Assembly (NCBI RefSeq): GCF_030409945.1
Contig: NZ_JAUFQV010000040.1
Location: 1 to 64,000, forward strand
DNA length: 64,000 bases
Direction of reading: 5' to 3'
Source: Vibrio tapetis subsp. quintayensis
GTDB lineage: Bacteria > Pseudomonadota > Gammaproteobacteria > Enterobacterales > Vibrionaceae
The notes under the pieces were generated by a model, which did not search any database, was not told the origin of the DNA, and saw nothing but the letters and a program-made list of their open reading frames with translations. A program made the position numbers and the translations under genes. Of the stretch, positions 44,900 through 54,136 are shown piece after piece (position 1 is the first letter of the stretch; the number at the start of each line of letters is the position of its first letter).

Positions 44900-44968
44900 C
44901 GCTCTTATGTCGGCCCTATTTTATTAAGTTCAGATGCTTTATCTAACCTGCTAATATTTGTCTACCCG

Positions 44969-44999
44969 AGCCTAACATACCCCGTTGTTAGGCTTTTTT
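44969..44999 (+). terminator. Terminator of the DUF2799 lipoprotein gene
   Basis: Stem AGCCTAACA / TGTTAGGCT followed by six T. Confidence 0.85.
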
Positions 45000-46825
45000 C
45001 ATTTATGGATTTGCGAAACTTGGATGTCTGATTGTTGAAGCTCTGGTAGAGCTTGTTCCGTGAACAGTTTTGCTATCGCATCAGGCTCTACGGGTCTTGA
45101 ATATAAATAGCCTTGGTATTTGTCGCAGCCTTCGCTGGCTAACAAAGAGCGCTGCATGTCGGTTTCAACGCCCTCAGCGGTGACCACTAAGTTAAGGTTA
45201 TGACCTAGCTGAATGATGGTTCTGATCAGCATGTGCGCCTTTGGATCTTCTACACAGTCGTCTACAAACGATTTATCTATTTTTAGAAGGTCTATAGGTA
45301 ATTGTCTGAGGTAGTTTAAGCACGAGTACTCAACGCCGAAATCATCGATCGCAATTTTGATTCCAAGTGTTCTTAATTTATGGCAAGTGTCCACGATTTG
45401 CGAATAGGAAGTCATGATCGCGGTTTCAGTGATTTCTATTTGTAATAAGTTGCCGGGGAACCCAGTCCGAAATAGCGCCTCTTTTATGGTGGAAAAGAGA
45501 TCGCAGTGAGAAAACTGTACCGTCGACACATTCACTGAAATTGAAATAGGCATGTCGCGATCAAGCCAGTATTTACCTTGCTCGCAAGCTTGGTTGATTA
45601 CCCATTCTCCAATCGCCACGATCTTTAGGCTATCTTCTGAAATTGGGATGAACTCTGCGGGGCTAATGAACCCAAGTGTAGGATGGTGCCAACGAATTAA
45701 TGCTTCAACATCAGTAAATTTTCCCTGCTTCAGCTTCACTTTCGGTTGATAAGCTAAAGTGAATTGGTGTGCTTTCAGGGCGTTTTCCAGTTCTTTTTCA
45801 ATCAAGTAGCGGCGAGCTTTTCGCTCTAACATTTGCTGATCAAACCACGCATAGCAGCCACCACCTTGTTTTTTTGCGGCAGAAATTGCCAACTCGGCAT
45901 TTCGACACCACATGTCGACTTGGTTTTCCGAGTCCTCGAACAGAGATATTCCAATACTCGAAGTGAGTTTGTGAGTGCGATTTAATATGCTGGCACTTTG
46001 CTTAGTCACTTCTAAGATGGATTCCGCAAGTGAAGTAGCTTCCTCTTTGGTATCGGATTGTGCCAATAAAATAATAGAAAAAATATCACCACCGGTTCGG
46101 TACAATTTAATGTGGCTGTTGGTGAGTATCGCTAGCTTTAGACTGAGGCTTTTGAGCAGTTGATCAGCAACGTTTTGTCCAAATTGTTCGTTTATGCCTT
46201 TGAAATTATCAATATTGATTTGCAATAAAGCATGTGGGCTAGTCGGTTGATCTAATAGTTTTATCTTGGCTAAGTGCAGGTAAAAAGCTTTTCGGTTGCC
46301 GATTTGAGTCAGGAAGTCTGTTTCACTCTCTAATTTAAAGTGAGCTGATTTAACGTTTGCTTGGCGCTGAAAATAAACCATTACAGTGGCAAATGAGGTG
46401 ATGAGTATCAGTTCAATAGCATCTTCGCCGAACTCGCCAAATTCTGCAGGATCCAAATCCAGTAGATATGACGCAATCAATAGCACACAGATGAGTACTG
46501 GCCAAATGCTTGCCGGGTATAAAACCAAATAGAGAAGGGGCACTAATATAAACGCTTCCTCTACGTTGTCGATAGACAGGGGTTCAAGTAATCCACCGAT
46601 GAAAAAGAGGGCGAGAGAGGCGATTGCAGCGATGTTTGTGTGACGTTGCTGCTTGGTGTGAAAAGCGATGAGCATCAATACCGGATAAGCCAAATAGAAA
46701 GCGCGGCCTACCTGATGTTCCTGAAACAATGTATAGCTAACTATTGCCGTGCCGGCATAAAAAAAAGTGCTTACCAACATAGTAATTGTCAGAAAGTGCT
46801 GACGAATTTTTCGAACTAATGGCAT
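44999..46825 (-). CDS. Membrane GGDEF-EAL protein, probable c-di-GMP phosphodiesterase
   Basis: 608 residues. The N-terminal 160 or so residues form about six hydrophobic segments, a membrane sensor of unknown ligand. The GGDEF domain is degenerate: the signature at residues 245-249 is GGDIF, so synthesis of c-di-GMP is unlikely. The EAL domain looks active: EAL at residues 374-376 (VEALIRWHHP), then SVNVSTVQF, EITETAIM, DDFGVEYSCLNYLRQLPIDLLKIDKSF and VTAEGVET. It probably hydrolyses c-di-GMP. ATG 46825 is preferred (GAGG 6 bases upstream); a GTG at 46837 is in frame. Other c-di-GMP proteins in the window are VpsR and PlzA. Confidence 0.9.
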   Translation of the reverse strand: MPLVRKIRQHFLTITMLVSTFFYAGTAIVSYTLFQEHQVGRAFYLAYPVLMLIAFHTKQQRHTNIAAIASLALFFIGGLLEPLSIDNVEEAFILVPLLYLVLYPASIWPVLICVLLIASYLLDLDPAEFGEFGEDAIELILITSFATVMVYFQRQANVKSAHFKLESETDFLTQIGNRKAFYLHLAKIKLLDQPTSPHALLQINIDNFKGINEQFGQNVADQLLKSLSLKLAILTNSHIKLYRTGGDIFSIILLAQSDTKEEATSLAESILEVTKQSASILNRTHKLTSSIGISLFEDSENQVDMWCRNAELAISAAKKQGGGCYAWFDQQMLERKARRYLIEKELENALKAHQFTLAYQPKVKLKQGKFTDVEALIRWHHPTLGFISPAEFIPISEDSLKIVAIGEWVINQACEQGKYWLDRDMPISISVNVSTVQFSHCDLFSTIKEALFRTGFPGNLLQIEITETAIMTSYSQIVDTCHKLRTLGIKIAIDDFGVEYSCLNYLRQLPIDLLKIDKSFVDDCVEDPKAHMLIRTIIQLGHNLNLVVTAEGVETDMQRSLLASEGCDKYQGYLYSRPVEPDAIAKLFTEQALPELQQSDIQVSQIHK

Positions 46826-47113
46826 GCATGTCCTCACGGTTTGGGGCAGGTTATGTTTTTTCTTTCAGTGGTCTTGAGCCTATTTAAGCGATTCTAAGTA
46901 AGTACAAAGATTCCAATCTATTGACGTTTGAATTGGTTGATCAATGAATAAATTGATTATGTCAGCTGTAAGTATAGGCATTATGTTATCGGAATGTATA
47001 AAGCTAGCAGAAAAAGTGGCAATAAAGTGTGAGAAAATAAGCAAAAGATGGATTAGCTATGTGCAATGTAAGGACGAAACGCCCTTACATTGCAAAGTGT
47101 GTGCTGAGTGTAT
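46826..47113. other. EAL gene-murQ intergenic region
   Basis: 288 bases, AT-rich. It contains a perfect 11-bp stem GCAATGTAAGG (47063-47073) / CCTTACATTGC (47083-47093) just after the murQ stop, without a T-run, probably a murQ 3' hairpin. No gene was seen. Confidence 0.55.
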
Positions 47114-48043
47114 TTAGTTATTGGTATCTAACGCATTAACGGCCTGACGTAAAAAGCCTTGTTGATGCTCGAGTTGATGCTTGGCCGTGTTGACATCGAC
47201 TCCTGTGAGTAGCATTAAAATAGCCACTTTGGCATCGTAATCGGACTGAATAAGCGCGGTTTCTGCGTCTGTTTTACCACAGTCTGTGGCTTGCATGACA
47301 ATGCGTACCGCACGGGCAACCAGTTTTTTATTGGTGGCTTTCACATCCACCATTAAGTTTTGATAGCTTTTTCCTAGACGGATCATACTGGCTGTCGTCA
47401 GCATATTGAGGATCAGCTTTTGAGCAGTACCTGACTTTAACCGTGTCGACCCTGTTAGAGCTTCAGGCCCTACGACGGGGCTAATAGCAATATTAGCAAT
47501 ATCCGCTATAGGAGAATCAGGGTTACACGATACCGCCACGGTTTTTGCTCCTAAACGATTCGCGTAATTGAGCCCGCCGATGACATAAGGTGTTCGGCCA
47601 CTGGCTGCGATACCTACAACGACATCTTGTGACGTTAGATTGATCGACATGAGTTCCTCTTCACCTAAGCTTACTGAATCTTCAGCGCCTTCCTTTGCTT
47701 TAAACATGGCTTCTTTACCGCCCGCAATAAGGCCAACCACCATTTGATCGTTGACGCCAAAAGTAGGGGGGCATTCAGAGGCATCCAATACACCTAATCG
47801 GCCGCTTGTTCCTGCCCCGAAATAGATTAACCGCCCGCCCTGGGTGAAAGCGTGAGTGATGACATCCACCGCCTCAGCTATTTGTGGCAGAACCTGTTTT
47901 ACTGCGATGGGCACTTGCTTATCTTGCTGATTGATTTTTTCTACGATTTCAAGCGAAGAAAGCAAATCTATATCCATGGTTTCTGGATTTCTTCCTTCAG
48001 ACACAAGGTGAGAAAGCGCAGTAATCAATGCATCATTGGTCAT
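47114..48043 (-). CDS. murQ: N-acetylmuramic acid 6-phosphate etherase
   Basis: Converts MurNAc-6-phosphate to GlcNAc-6-phosphate and lactate in peptidoglycan recycling. 309 residues with an SIS sugar-phosphate fold: LIYFGAGTSGRLGVLDASECPPTF, VGIAASGRTPYVIGGL, and the family segment GPEALTGSTRLKSGTAQKLILNMLTT. It follows anmK on the same strand (79-base gap). AnmK makes the MurQ substrate, so the pair works as a unit. Confidence 0.97.
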   Translation of the reverse strand: MTNDALITALSHLVSEGRNPETMDIDLLSSLEIVEKINQQDKQVPIAVKQVLPQIAEAVDVITHAFTQGGRLIYFGAGTSGRLGVLDASECPPTFGVNDQMVVGLIAGGKEAMFKAKEGAEDSVSLGEEELMSINLTSQDVVVGIAASGRTPYVIGGLNYANRLGAKTVAVSCNPDSPIADIANIAISPVVGPEALTGSTRLKSGTAQKLILNMLTTASMIRLGKSYQNLMVDVKATNKKLVARAVRIVMQATDCGKTDAETALIQSDYDAKVAILMLLTGVDVNTAKHQLEHQQGFLRQAVNALDTNN

Positions 48044-48122
48044 GACTGTATTCCTTAAACTGACGATGTTTATTTTTATATTGTTATGTAATTTAGTGTG
48101 TTGTTTTTAGACTCGTCTGACT

Positions 48123-49244
48123 CTAAGCGGGATAAATAACGCCCAAAGAAGCGAGTTGTGATGCTCCGGTTACTTCAGGCACATTGCTAGGCAAATTATG
48201 CTGCCTACGATAGGCCAGCCATGCAAACGCCATGGCTTCCATATAATCGCTGTCGACGCCTTTATTGCTGGTAGTACCCACTAACCAGTCAGGAAGTGAT
48301 TTTTGTAAGCGTTGCATCAACAGTGGATTGCATGCTCCGCCGCCGCACACAACGAGTTCGGGTTGTGTGCCATGTGCGTACTTACGCACTTCGTTAGCGA
48401 TGCTGACTGCGGTGAATTCCGTCAATGTAGCTTGGATATCACATGGGGCTAAATTTTGCTGGGAAGCAAAGCGAGTTAATTGAGCGTTCAGCCAGTCTAA
48501 ATTAAATAACTCGCGACCGGTGCTTTTGGGAGGAGATAGTGACAAGTAAGGTTCTTCGAGAAACTGGTTAAGCAGGGCATTATTAACGTTTCCGCTTAAG
48601 GCGAACTCGGCGTTATGGTCATACTTTTTACCTTGTTGCACGTTGATCCAGGCGTCCATTAGCATATTACCTGGGCCTGTATCGTAACCAACAAGGGGGT
48701 TATCTGGGTGGAGTACTGAAATATTAGAAATGCCACCAATATTCAGCACCACAACACTGGCGTCTTGTGCTTCAAATAATGCACGATGAAATGCAGGCAC
48801 CAGTGGCGCACCTTGACCACCCAAAGCCAAATCTTTACGACGGAAATCTGCAATGGTCGTGATTTGGGTTATCGTAGCAATGATATTGGCATCACCTAAC
48901 TGCATGGTAAATGGTGTAGGGCCTGTAGGCTGATGAAACAGCGTTTGACCATGGTTACCAATCGCGCAGACATCACTTGGCTTTGTATTGCTTTTTTCAA
49001 GTAGAGACAGGACCGCATCGGCAAATAGATGGCCGAGTTGGTGGTCTAGGCGCCCAATGGTTTCTATGTTGGTTGCTTGATTTAGGCACACAGCAAGTAG
49101 CTGTTCTTTTAGCTCATGTGGCATCGGGGTGAAGTCATGATCAAGTAAGGTCGTTTGGCCGTTTTTAATGCTAACCAGTGCACAATCGACCCCATCCATA
49201 CTTGTGCCAGACATTACTCCGATATAAAGCTCTGCGTCTTTCAT
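48123..49244 (-). CDS. anmK: Anhydro-N-acetylmuramic acid kinase
   Basis: Phosphorylates anhydroMurNAc and opens its ring, giving MurNAc-6-phosphate for MurQ. 373 residues. ASKHA-type ATP site: GVMSGTSMDGVDCALV at the start, LNIGGISNISVL, GYDTGPGNMLMDAWI, and VVCGGGACNPLLM. AAGGAA precedes the ATG at 49244. It is divergent from nagZ, which releases the sugar upstream in the same pathway. Confidence 0.97.
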   Translation of the reverse strand: MKDAELYIGVMSGTSMDGVDCALVSIKNGQTTLLDHDFTPMPHELKEQLLAVCLNQATNIETIGRLDHQLGHLFADAVLSLLEKSNTKPSDVCAIGNHGQTLFHQPTGPTPFTMQLGDANIIATITQITTIADFRRKDLALGGQGAPLVPAFHRALFEAQDASVVVLNIGGISNISVLHPDNPLVGYDTGPGNMLMDAWINVQQGKKYDHNAEFALSGNVNNALLNQFLEEPYLSLSPPKSTGRELFNLDWLNAQLTRFASQQNLAPCDIQATLTEFTAVSIANEVRKYAHGTQPELVVCGGGACNPLLMQRLQKSLPDWLVGTTSNKGVDSDYMEAMAFAWLAYRRQHNLPSNVPEVTGASQLASLGVIYPA

Positions 49245-49345
49245 TCATTCGTTCCTTAAAAAGCGATGCAAAACCATTGTAATGCAAAATTAAACCGAAT
49301 AGTCTCGATAACTTAGCGAAATTTATACGATGCTTGGAGATAAAA

Positions 49346-50332
49346 ATGGGACCGCTTTGGCTAGATGTAGAAGGTTGTGAGTTAGATGCAGAAGAAAGAG
49401 AGCTTTTACAGCACCCAACCGTAGGTGGCGTCATTTTATTTGCGCGAAATTATCATGACAATAAGCAGCTATTAGCGTTAAACAAAGCCATCCGAAAAGC
49501 TGCGAGTCGACCAATTCTGATTGGAGTTGACCAAGAGGGCGGTCGAGTTCAGCGTTTTAAAGACGGATTTAGCCGTATTCCTGCTGCGCAAGACTTTGCT
49601 AAGCAAAAAAATGGCGTTGAGCTTGCAACCCAAGCGGGGTGGTTAATGGCGGCAGAGTTGATCGCTCATGATATCGACTTAAGTTTTGCCCCAGTGTTGG
49701 ATCAAGGGCACGAGTGTAAAGCCATTGGTAGCCGGGCATTTGGCGAAGACTTCTCTACTATCGTTTCCCATAGTAATGCTTTTATGCAAGGCATGAAGCA
49801 AGTCGGTATGGTAACGACAGGTAAGCACTTTCCTGGTCATGGTAATGTGATTGCCGATTCTCACCTAGAAACCCCGATCGATCCTCGTGATAACGTTTTT
49901 GCCCAAGATATGGCGATATTCAAAGCTCAAATTGATGCTGGTGTACTCGACGCCATGATGCCCGCTCATGTTATTTATCCTCATTATGATGACCAGCCAG
50001 CTAGCGGCAGCGATTTTTGGTTAAAACAAGTATTGCGCCAACAGCTTGGCTTTAAAGGCATCGTCTTTTCTGATGACCTAGGTATGGAAGGGGCGAAAAT
50101 AATGGGCAGCGCCGCGCAACGAGCTAAACAGTCACTGGATGCGGGTTGCGATATGATCTTGATGTGCAACCATCGACCGTCAGCGATTGATGTGTTAGAT
50201 AATTTAGCAATTACTAGCTTACCGCAAGCAGATACGTTGTTAAAATCGCAGTCATTTGGAATGGCAGATCTTAAGTTGAGCAGTGAATGGAAATTGGCAA
50301 CGGAAGCGATGAAGCCATTAACTAACTTATAG
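49346..50332 (+). CDS. nagZ: Beta-N-acetylhexosaminidase NagZ
   Basis: A cytoplasmic GH3 enzyme that cuts GlcNAc from GlcNAc-anhydroMurNAc peptides during wall recycling; it also makes the muropeptides that can induce AmpC-type beta-lactamases. 328 residues. Motifs: GVDQEGGRVQRF, the catalytic loop KHFPGHGNVIADSH (Asp-His pair), and VFSDDLGMEGA. The start is at ATG 49346, with TTGGAG upstream; a TTG at 49334 is in frame. It is divergent from anmK-murQ. Confidence 0.97.
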   Translation: MGPLWLDVEGCELDAEERELLQHPTVGGVILFARNYHDNKQLLALNKAIRKAASRPILIGVDQEGGRVQRFKDGFSRIPAAQDFAKQKNGVELATQAGWLMAAELIAHDIDLSFAPVLDQGHECKAIGSRAFGEDFSTIVSHSNAFMQGMKQVGMVTTGKHFPGHGNVIADSHLETPIDPRDNVFAQDMAIFKAQIDAGVLDAMMPAHVIYPHYDDQPASGSDFWLKQVLRQQLGFKGIVFSDDLGMEGAKIMGSAAQRAKQSLDAGCDMILMCNHRPSAIDVLDNLAITSLPQADTLLKSQSFGMADLKLSSEWKLATEAMKPLTNL

Positions 50333-50431
50333 GTTGGTTAAAAGTGGATAGAAGCCGTCTTGTAATATGCGTTAGAACGAAAGTTTTCAGCTCTAACGTA
50401 TATTTTATCATCTAGGGGGCTATTAATTCGC

Positions 50432-51154
50432 TTAGTGAAAACCGAGTGTTTCTTTCAGGCTTTTTAGATAACGTCGACTGACAGGCACTGGGTGACCACT
50501 TACCGTAATGATTTCGGCTAAACCGTGCTCTAACAGCTTTATCTCCCTGATGCATTTGGTGTTGACCAAATACTGGCGATGGCAGCGTAATAACGGTGTT
50601 TTTTGTTCCAATACCTTTAAGGTCAGTTGGCTGGTGGCCGTTTGCTGAGCGGTTTTGACTTGTACACCACTGATATCGGTATAAGCAAATTCGACATCAA
50701 CAATGGGGATAATAACAATTCTGTTGTGCCCAATGCATGGAACTTGGCTTAATGTACTTGGTGTAATAGCGTTGATATTTGGTTGGGACTTCAACTCACC
50801 GGTTTTTACTAAACGAGCGACGCTTTTTTTCAGCCGGCTAGGCTCTATAGGTTTTAGCAGGTAATCAAAAGCATTGTCTTCAAAGGCCTGCAGCGCATAC
50901 TGATCGTAAGCCGTCACAAAAACAACATTCGGCATGGTATCGGGGTCAAGCATCGCAAGCAGTTCTATACCTGATATTTGTGGCATGTGGATATCCAAAA
51001 AAACCACATCAGGTTTTAGCGCATTGATTTTCTTTAATCCTTCAATCGCATTGCTGGCCTGATCAATTACCTCAATTTGCTTGGTCTCGATAAGAAGATC
51101 GATCAGCTCTTCTCGAGCAAACAATTCGTCATCTATGACGATGGCAGTTAGCAT
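50432..51154 (-). CDS. btsR: LytTR response regulator BtsR
   Basis: Response regulator of the pyruvate-sensing pair BtsS/BtsR. 240 residues. The receiver domain has the acidic pair in IVIDDELFAREEL and phospho-Asp in DVVFLDIHMPQISG. The C-terminal LytTR DNA-binding domain contains PLLRCHRQYLVNTKCI and PVSRRYLKSLKETLG, close to E. coli BtsR. The start is at 51154; the kinase gene ends 7 bases upstream, so they form an operon. Candidate target sites lie at 44391-44438. Confidence 0.94.
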   Translation of the reverse strand: MLTAIVIDDELFAREELIDLLIETKQIEVIDQASNAIEGLKKINALKPDVVFLDIHMPQISGIELLAMLDPDTMPNVVFVTAYDQYALQAFEDNAFDYLLKPIEPSRLKKSVARLVKTGELKSQPNINAITPSTLSQVPCIGHNRIVIIPIVDVEFAYTDISGVQVKTAQQTATSQLTLKVLEQKTPLLRCHRQYLVNTKCIREIKLLEHGLAEIITVSGHPVPVSRRYLKSLKETLGFH

Positions 51155-51161
51155 AATGGCC

Positions 51162-52838
51162 TCATGTCGTTGTTGGAATAACAAAACTCATCCGAGTATA
51201 GCAATCTGTTTTGCAATCTATCTTCAGCGCCGAATTCTTACCGAGTAAATGCGTAAGCCTTTTATCGACGATCTCGAGACCTAGTCCTTGGTGGTCTGCT
51301 GGCGGTGCAGTATAACTGCCTGCATTGTCTTCGACTATGATGCGCACCCCTTTTTCTAGCGGTTGGCTGTAAATGTGAACTTGACCGCCTTCTAGTAAGT
51401 GAGAAACGCCGTGCTTGATGGCATTTTCGACTAAAGGCTGCAACGTGAAACTGGGGATGGTGTATTCCAGTAGATGCTCTTCAATGTCGATTTTTACATC
51501 AAGTCGATCACTAAAGCGCGCTTTTTCAATGGTTAAGTAAGAATTAACGTGTGCTAACTCTTCTTTAAGACGTACTGTCTCAATGTTTTGTTTTAAATTG
51601 CTGCGGAAGAATTGTGATAAGTGCTGAATAAGCTGACGAGCCTTATCTGGATCTCTGCGGATAACGGCACTGATGGTATTGAGCGCATTAAACAGAAAGT
51701 GCGGGTTAACCTGTGCGTGCAATAATTTAAGTTCAGCTTGGGTGAGCAGCGTTTGTTGCTGTTGGTAATCACCATACAATATTTGGCTAGACAGTAGCTC
51801 AGCTATTCCCTCTGCCATCGACATATTAATGGTAGAAAAGAGCTTGTTCTTCGGCTCATAGAGTTTGATTGTGCCAACCACTTCATTACCCGCTCGTAAT
51901 GGAATGATAAGAGCCGACCCTAATTTACAACTTTGAGAAAGCGAGCACTGATATGGGGTTTCAGCACCATCAAGATAAATGATGTCGTTTTTCTCAATGG
52001 AATCTAATGTGCATTGAGAGGAAATTGGGGTATTGGGTTTGTGGTGATCATCGCCAATGCCAACGAAAGCAAGAATCTTGTTTCTATCGGTTATCGATAC
52101 TGCCCCTACATTTGTCTCTTCATACACGATTCGAGCAATTTTCTCCGCATTGGTCGTATTAAAGCCATCGCTTAATACCCCAACGGTACGCTCTGCTATG
52201 GTAAGGGCTCGCCGAGAAAAGGTAGCTGAATATTTCTCGAAGATGGTTTTTCGGTCTTGAATGATGCTCATGAATAACATCGCACCGACAGAGTTAGCGA
52301 TGATCATCGGCGCAGCAATGTCTGAGACCAGTTGATACGCTTGGTCGAACGGTTTGGCGACCAGTAAAATAATCAGCATTTGAACAATTTCTGCAAACAA
52401 GGTGATCGAGAAAACAATCATTGGGTTAAAGAGCTGATCTCGTTTATCTTTTCGCAAATAATAACTATGTAATAGGCCACCAATTAGCCCTTCGGCTGTG
52501 GTGGAAATAGCACAAGCAATGTCTGTAAACCCACCGAGACTATATCGATGCAACCCGCCAGTGAGGCCTACTGCAAAACCGACAAAAGGCCCACCAAACA
52601 GCCCTCCCATAACGGCGCCAATTGCCCGTGTATTGGCAATGGCATCATTGATCTGCAAACCAAAGTAGGTGCCCATAATGCAAAACAGAGAAAACACCAC
52701 ATAGCAACCTAGGCGATGGCTTGGTCTGGTTGATATATTCAGCAGTGGCAAAAACAGCGGTGTCTTGCTAAGCATGTATGCGAGCATAAGGTAGACACAC
52801 ATTTGTTGCAGCAGTGAAAGAATGAGATCCATATACAC
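51162..52838 (-). CDS. btsS: Pyruvate-sensing histidine kinase BtsS (LytS family)
   Basis: 558 residues (E. coli BtsS 561), with similarity along the whole length as I recall it. Six to seven N-terminal helices form the 5TM-Lyt module (SKTPLFLPLLN, IANTRAIGAVMGGLFGGP, GLTGGLHRYSLGG), followed by a GAF-like part (GIGDDHH, LGSALIIPLR) and the kinase with phospho-His380 in HAQVNPHFLFNAL and the ATP domain (VENAIKHG, GLGLEIVDKRL). BtsS binds pyruvate with high affinity in E. coli. GTG 52838 or ATG 52832 may be the start; the first gives a family-like MY. Confidence 0.94.
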   Translation of the reverse strand: MYMDLILSLLQQMCVYLMLAYMLSKTPLFLPLLNISTRPSHRLGCYVVFSLFCIMGTYFGLQINDAIANTRAIGAVMGGLFGGPFVGFAVGLTGGLHRYSLGGFTDIACAISTTAEGLIGGLLHSYYLRKDKRDQLFNPMIVFSITLFAEIVQMLIILLVAKPFDQAYQLVSDIAAPMIIANSVGAMLFMSIIQDRKTIFEKYSATFSRRALTIAERTVGVLSDGFNTTNAEKIARIVYEETNVGAVSITDRNKILAFVGIGDDHHKPNTPISSQCTLDSIEKNDIIYLDGAETPYQCSLSQSCKLGSALIIPLRAGNEVVGTIKLYEPKNKLFSTINMSMAEGIAELLSSQILYGDYQQQQTLLTQAELKLLHAQVNPHFLFNALNTISAVIRRDPDKARQLIQHLSQFFRSNLKQNIETVRLKEELAHVNSYLTIEKARFSDRLDVKIDIEEHLLEYTIPSFTLQPLVENAIKHGVSHLLEGGQVHIYSQPLEKGVRIIVEDNAGSYTAPPADHQGLGLEIVDKRLTHLLGKNSALKIDCKTDCYTRMSFVIPTTT

Positions 52839-52912
52839 TCATAAAAGTTGGTTTTAGTTTATTTTAAGGGACTTTTCTCATAAATAGCGTGATAACGACA
52901 ATAAAACTTGGG

Positions 52913-53039
52913 TGTAATGCTTTATTTACAGTGATGTTTTTTTAAATTTACACTTGAAAAGTGTTTGTATACTGTTATTTTATCATCAATAGAGATTGAT
53001 AAGCCCATTTTATTTTATGGGTGTAACTTAAAGTTTACA
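52913..53039 (+). promoter_or_regulatory. TyrR boxes of the aroF-tyrA operon
   Basis: Three TGT-N12-ACA palindromes fitting TGTAAA-N6-TTTACA: 52913-52930 (TGTAAT, TTTACA), 52935-52952 (TGTTTT, TTTACA) and 53022-53039 (TGTAAC, TTTACA). The first two flank a likely promoter with -10 TATACT at 52968-52973. The third ends 10 bases before the aroF start and would block the leader. Three TyrR boxes also control E. coli aroF. Confidence 0.8.
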
Positions 53040-53048
53040 GGTGTAGAG

Positions 53049-54122
53049 ATGCAAAAAAGTGAATTAAGCAACATCCATATTAGCGGCGAACAAGTTCTAA
53101 TTACTCCAAATCAACTAAAAGAAAAGTTGCCGTTAAGCGAAAAAGGACGCCAGTTCATTCAGTCTACGCGTCAAGACATATCCAACATCATTAAGAAGAC
53201 GGACCACCGTTTATTAGTGGTGTGTGGTCCCTGCTCAATTCATGATGTTGATGCTGCATTGGAATACGCTAAGCGTTTAAAGGCGCTTCAAGAAGTGGTT
53301 GGCGATCAGCTTTACCTTGTGATGCGAGTTTACTTTGAAAAGCCTCGCACCACCGTTGGTTGGAAAGGCCTAATCAATGACCCGCATTTGGATGGGACGT
53401 TTGATATTGAGCACGGTCTGCATGTGGCTCGTCGATTGTTAGTCGAGTTAGCCGAAATGGAAATTCCATTAGCAACTGAAGCGCTTGATCCAATCAGCCC
53501 TCAATACTTAGGGGATACATTCAGCTGGTCGGCGATTGGTGCTCGTACTACTGAATCACAAACACACCGTGAAATGGCCAGTGGCTTATCAATGCCAGTT
53601 GGCTTTAAAAATGGCACAGATGGTAGCTTATCGACAGCAGTTAACGCGATGCAAGCGGCGTCTTCTAGCCACCGTTTCATGGGTATTAATCGTGATGGTC
53701 AAGTTGCGCTTCTCACCACACAAGGCAACCCTGATGGGCACGTCATTTTACGTGGCGGTAAGCAAACCAACTACGACTCAGTTTCAGTGAATGAGTGTGA
53801 GCAAGAATTGGCAAGTCAAGGCTTAGATGCTGCCCTGATGATTGACTGTAGCCACGCGAACTCTCGCAAAGATTACCGCAGACAACCTCTTGTAGCAGAA
53901 GATGCCATCCATCAAATCCGTGAGGGTAACCGTTCTATTATTGGTCTAATGATTGAAAGTCATATTCATGAAGGCAATCAGCCGTCAGATATCCCACTAA
54001 ATGAGATGAAATACGGTGTATCGATTACGGATGCATGTATCAATTGGGATTCAACTGAGGCACTATTAAAGCACGCACACCAAGAGCTTGTGCCGTTTTT
54101 ACAGAATCGTTTGAAGGACTAA
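53049..54122 (+). CDS. aroF: DAHP synthase, tyrosine-type
   Basis: First step of aromatic biosynthesis: PEP plus erythrose-4-phosphate to DAHP. 357 residues (E. coli AroF 356). Motifs: VVCGPCSIHDVDAALEYA, RVYFEKPRTTVGWKGLINDP, SWSAIGARTTESQTHREMASGLSMPVGFKNGTDGS and LRGGKQTNYD. The tyrosine-feedback type is inferred from the operon with tyrA and the TyrR boxes. The start is ATG 53049 (MQKSELSN); the open frame back to 52965 crosses the promoter. Confidence 0.94.
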   Translation: MQKSELSNIHISGEQVLITPNQLKEKLPLSEKGRQFIQSTRQDISNIIKKTDHRLLVVCGPCSIHDVDAALEYAKRLKALQEVVGDQLYLVMRVYFEKPRTTVGWKGLINDPHLDGTFDIEHGLHVARRLLVELAEMEIPLATEALDPISPQYLGDTFSWSAIGARTTESQTHREMASGLSMPVGFKNGTDGSLSTAVNAMQAASSSHRFMGINRDGQVALLTTQGNPDGHVILRGGKQTNYDSVSVNECEQELASQGLDAALMIDCSHANSRKDYRRQPLVAEDAIHQIREGNRSIIGLMIESHIHEGNQPSDIPLNEMKYGVSITDACINWDSTEALLKHAHQELVPFLQNRLKD

Positions 54123-54136
54123 TAAGGTAGTACGGG

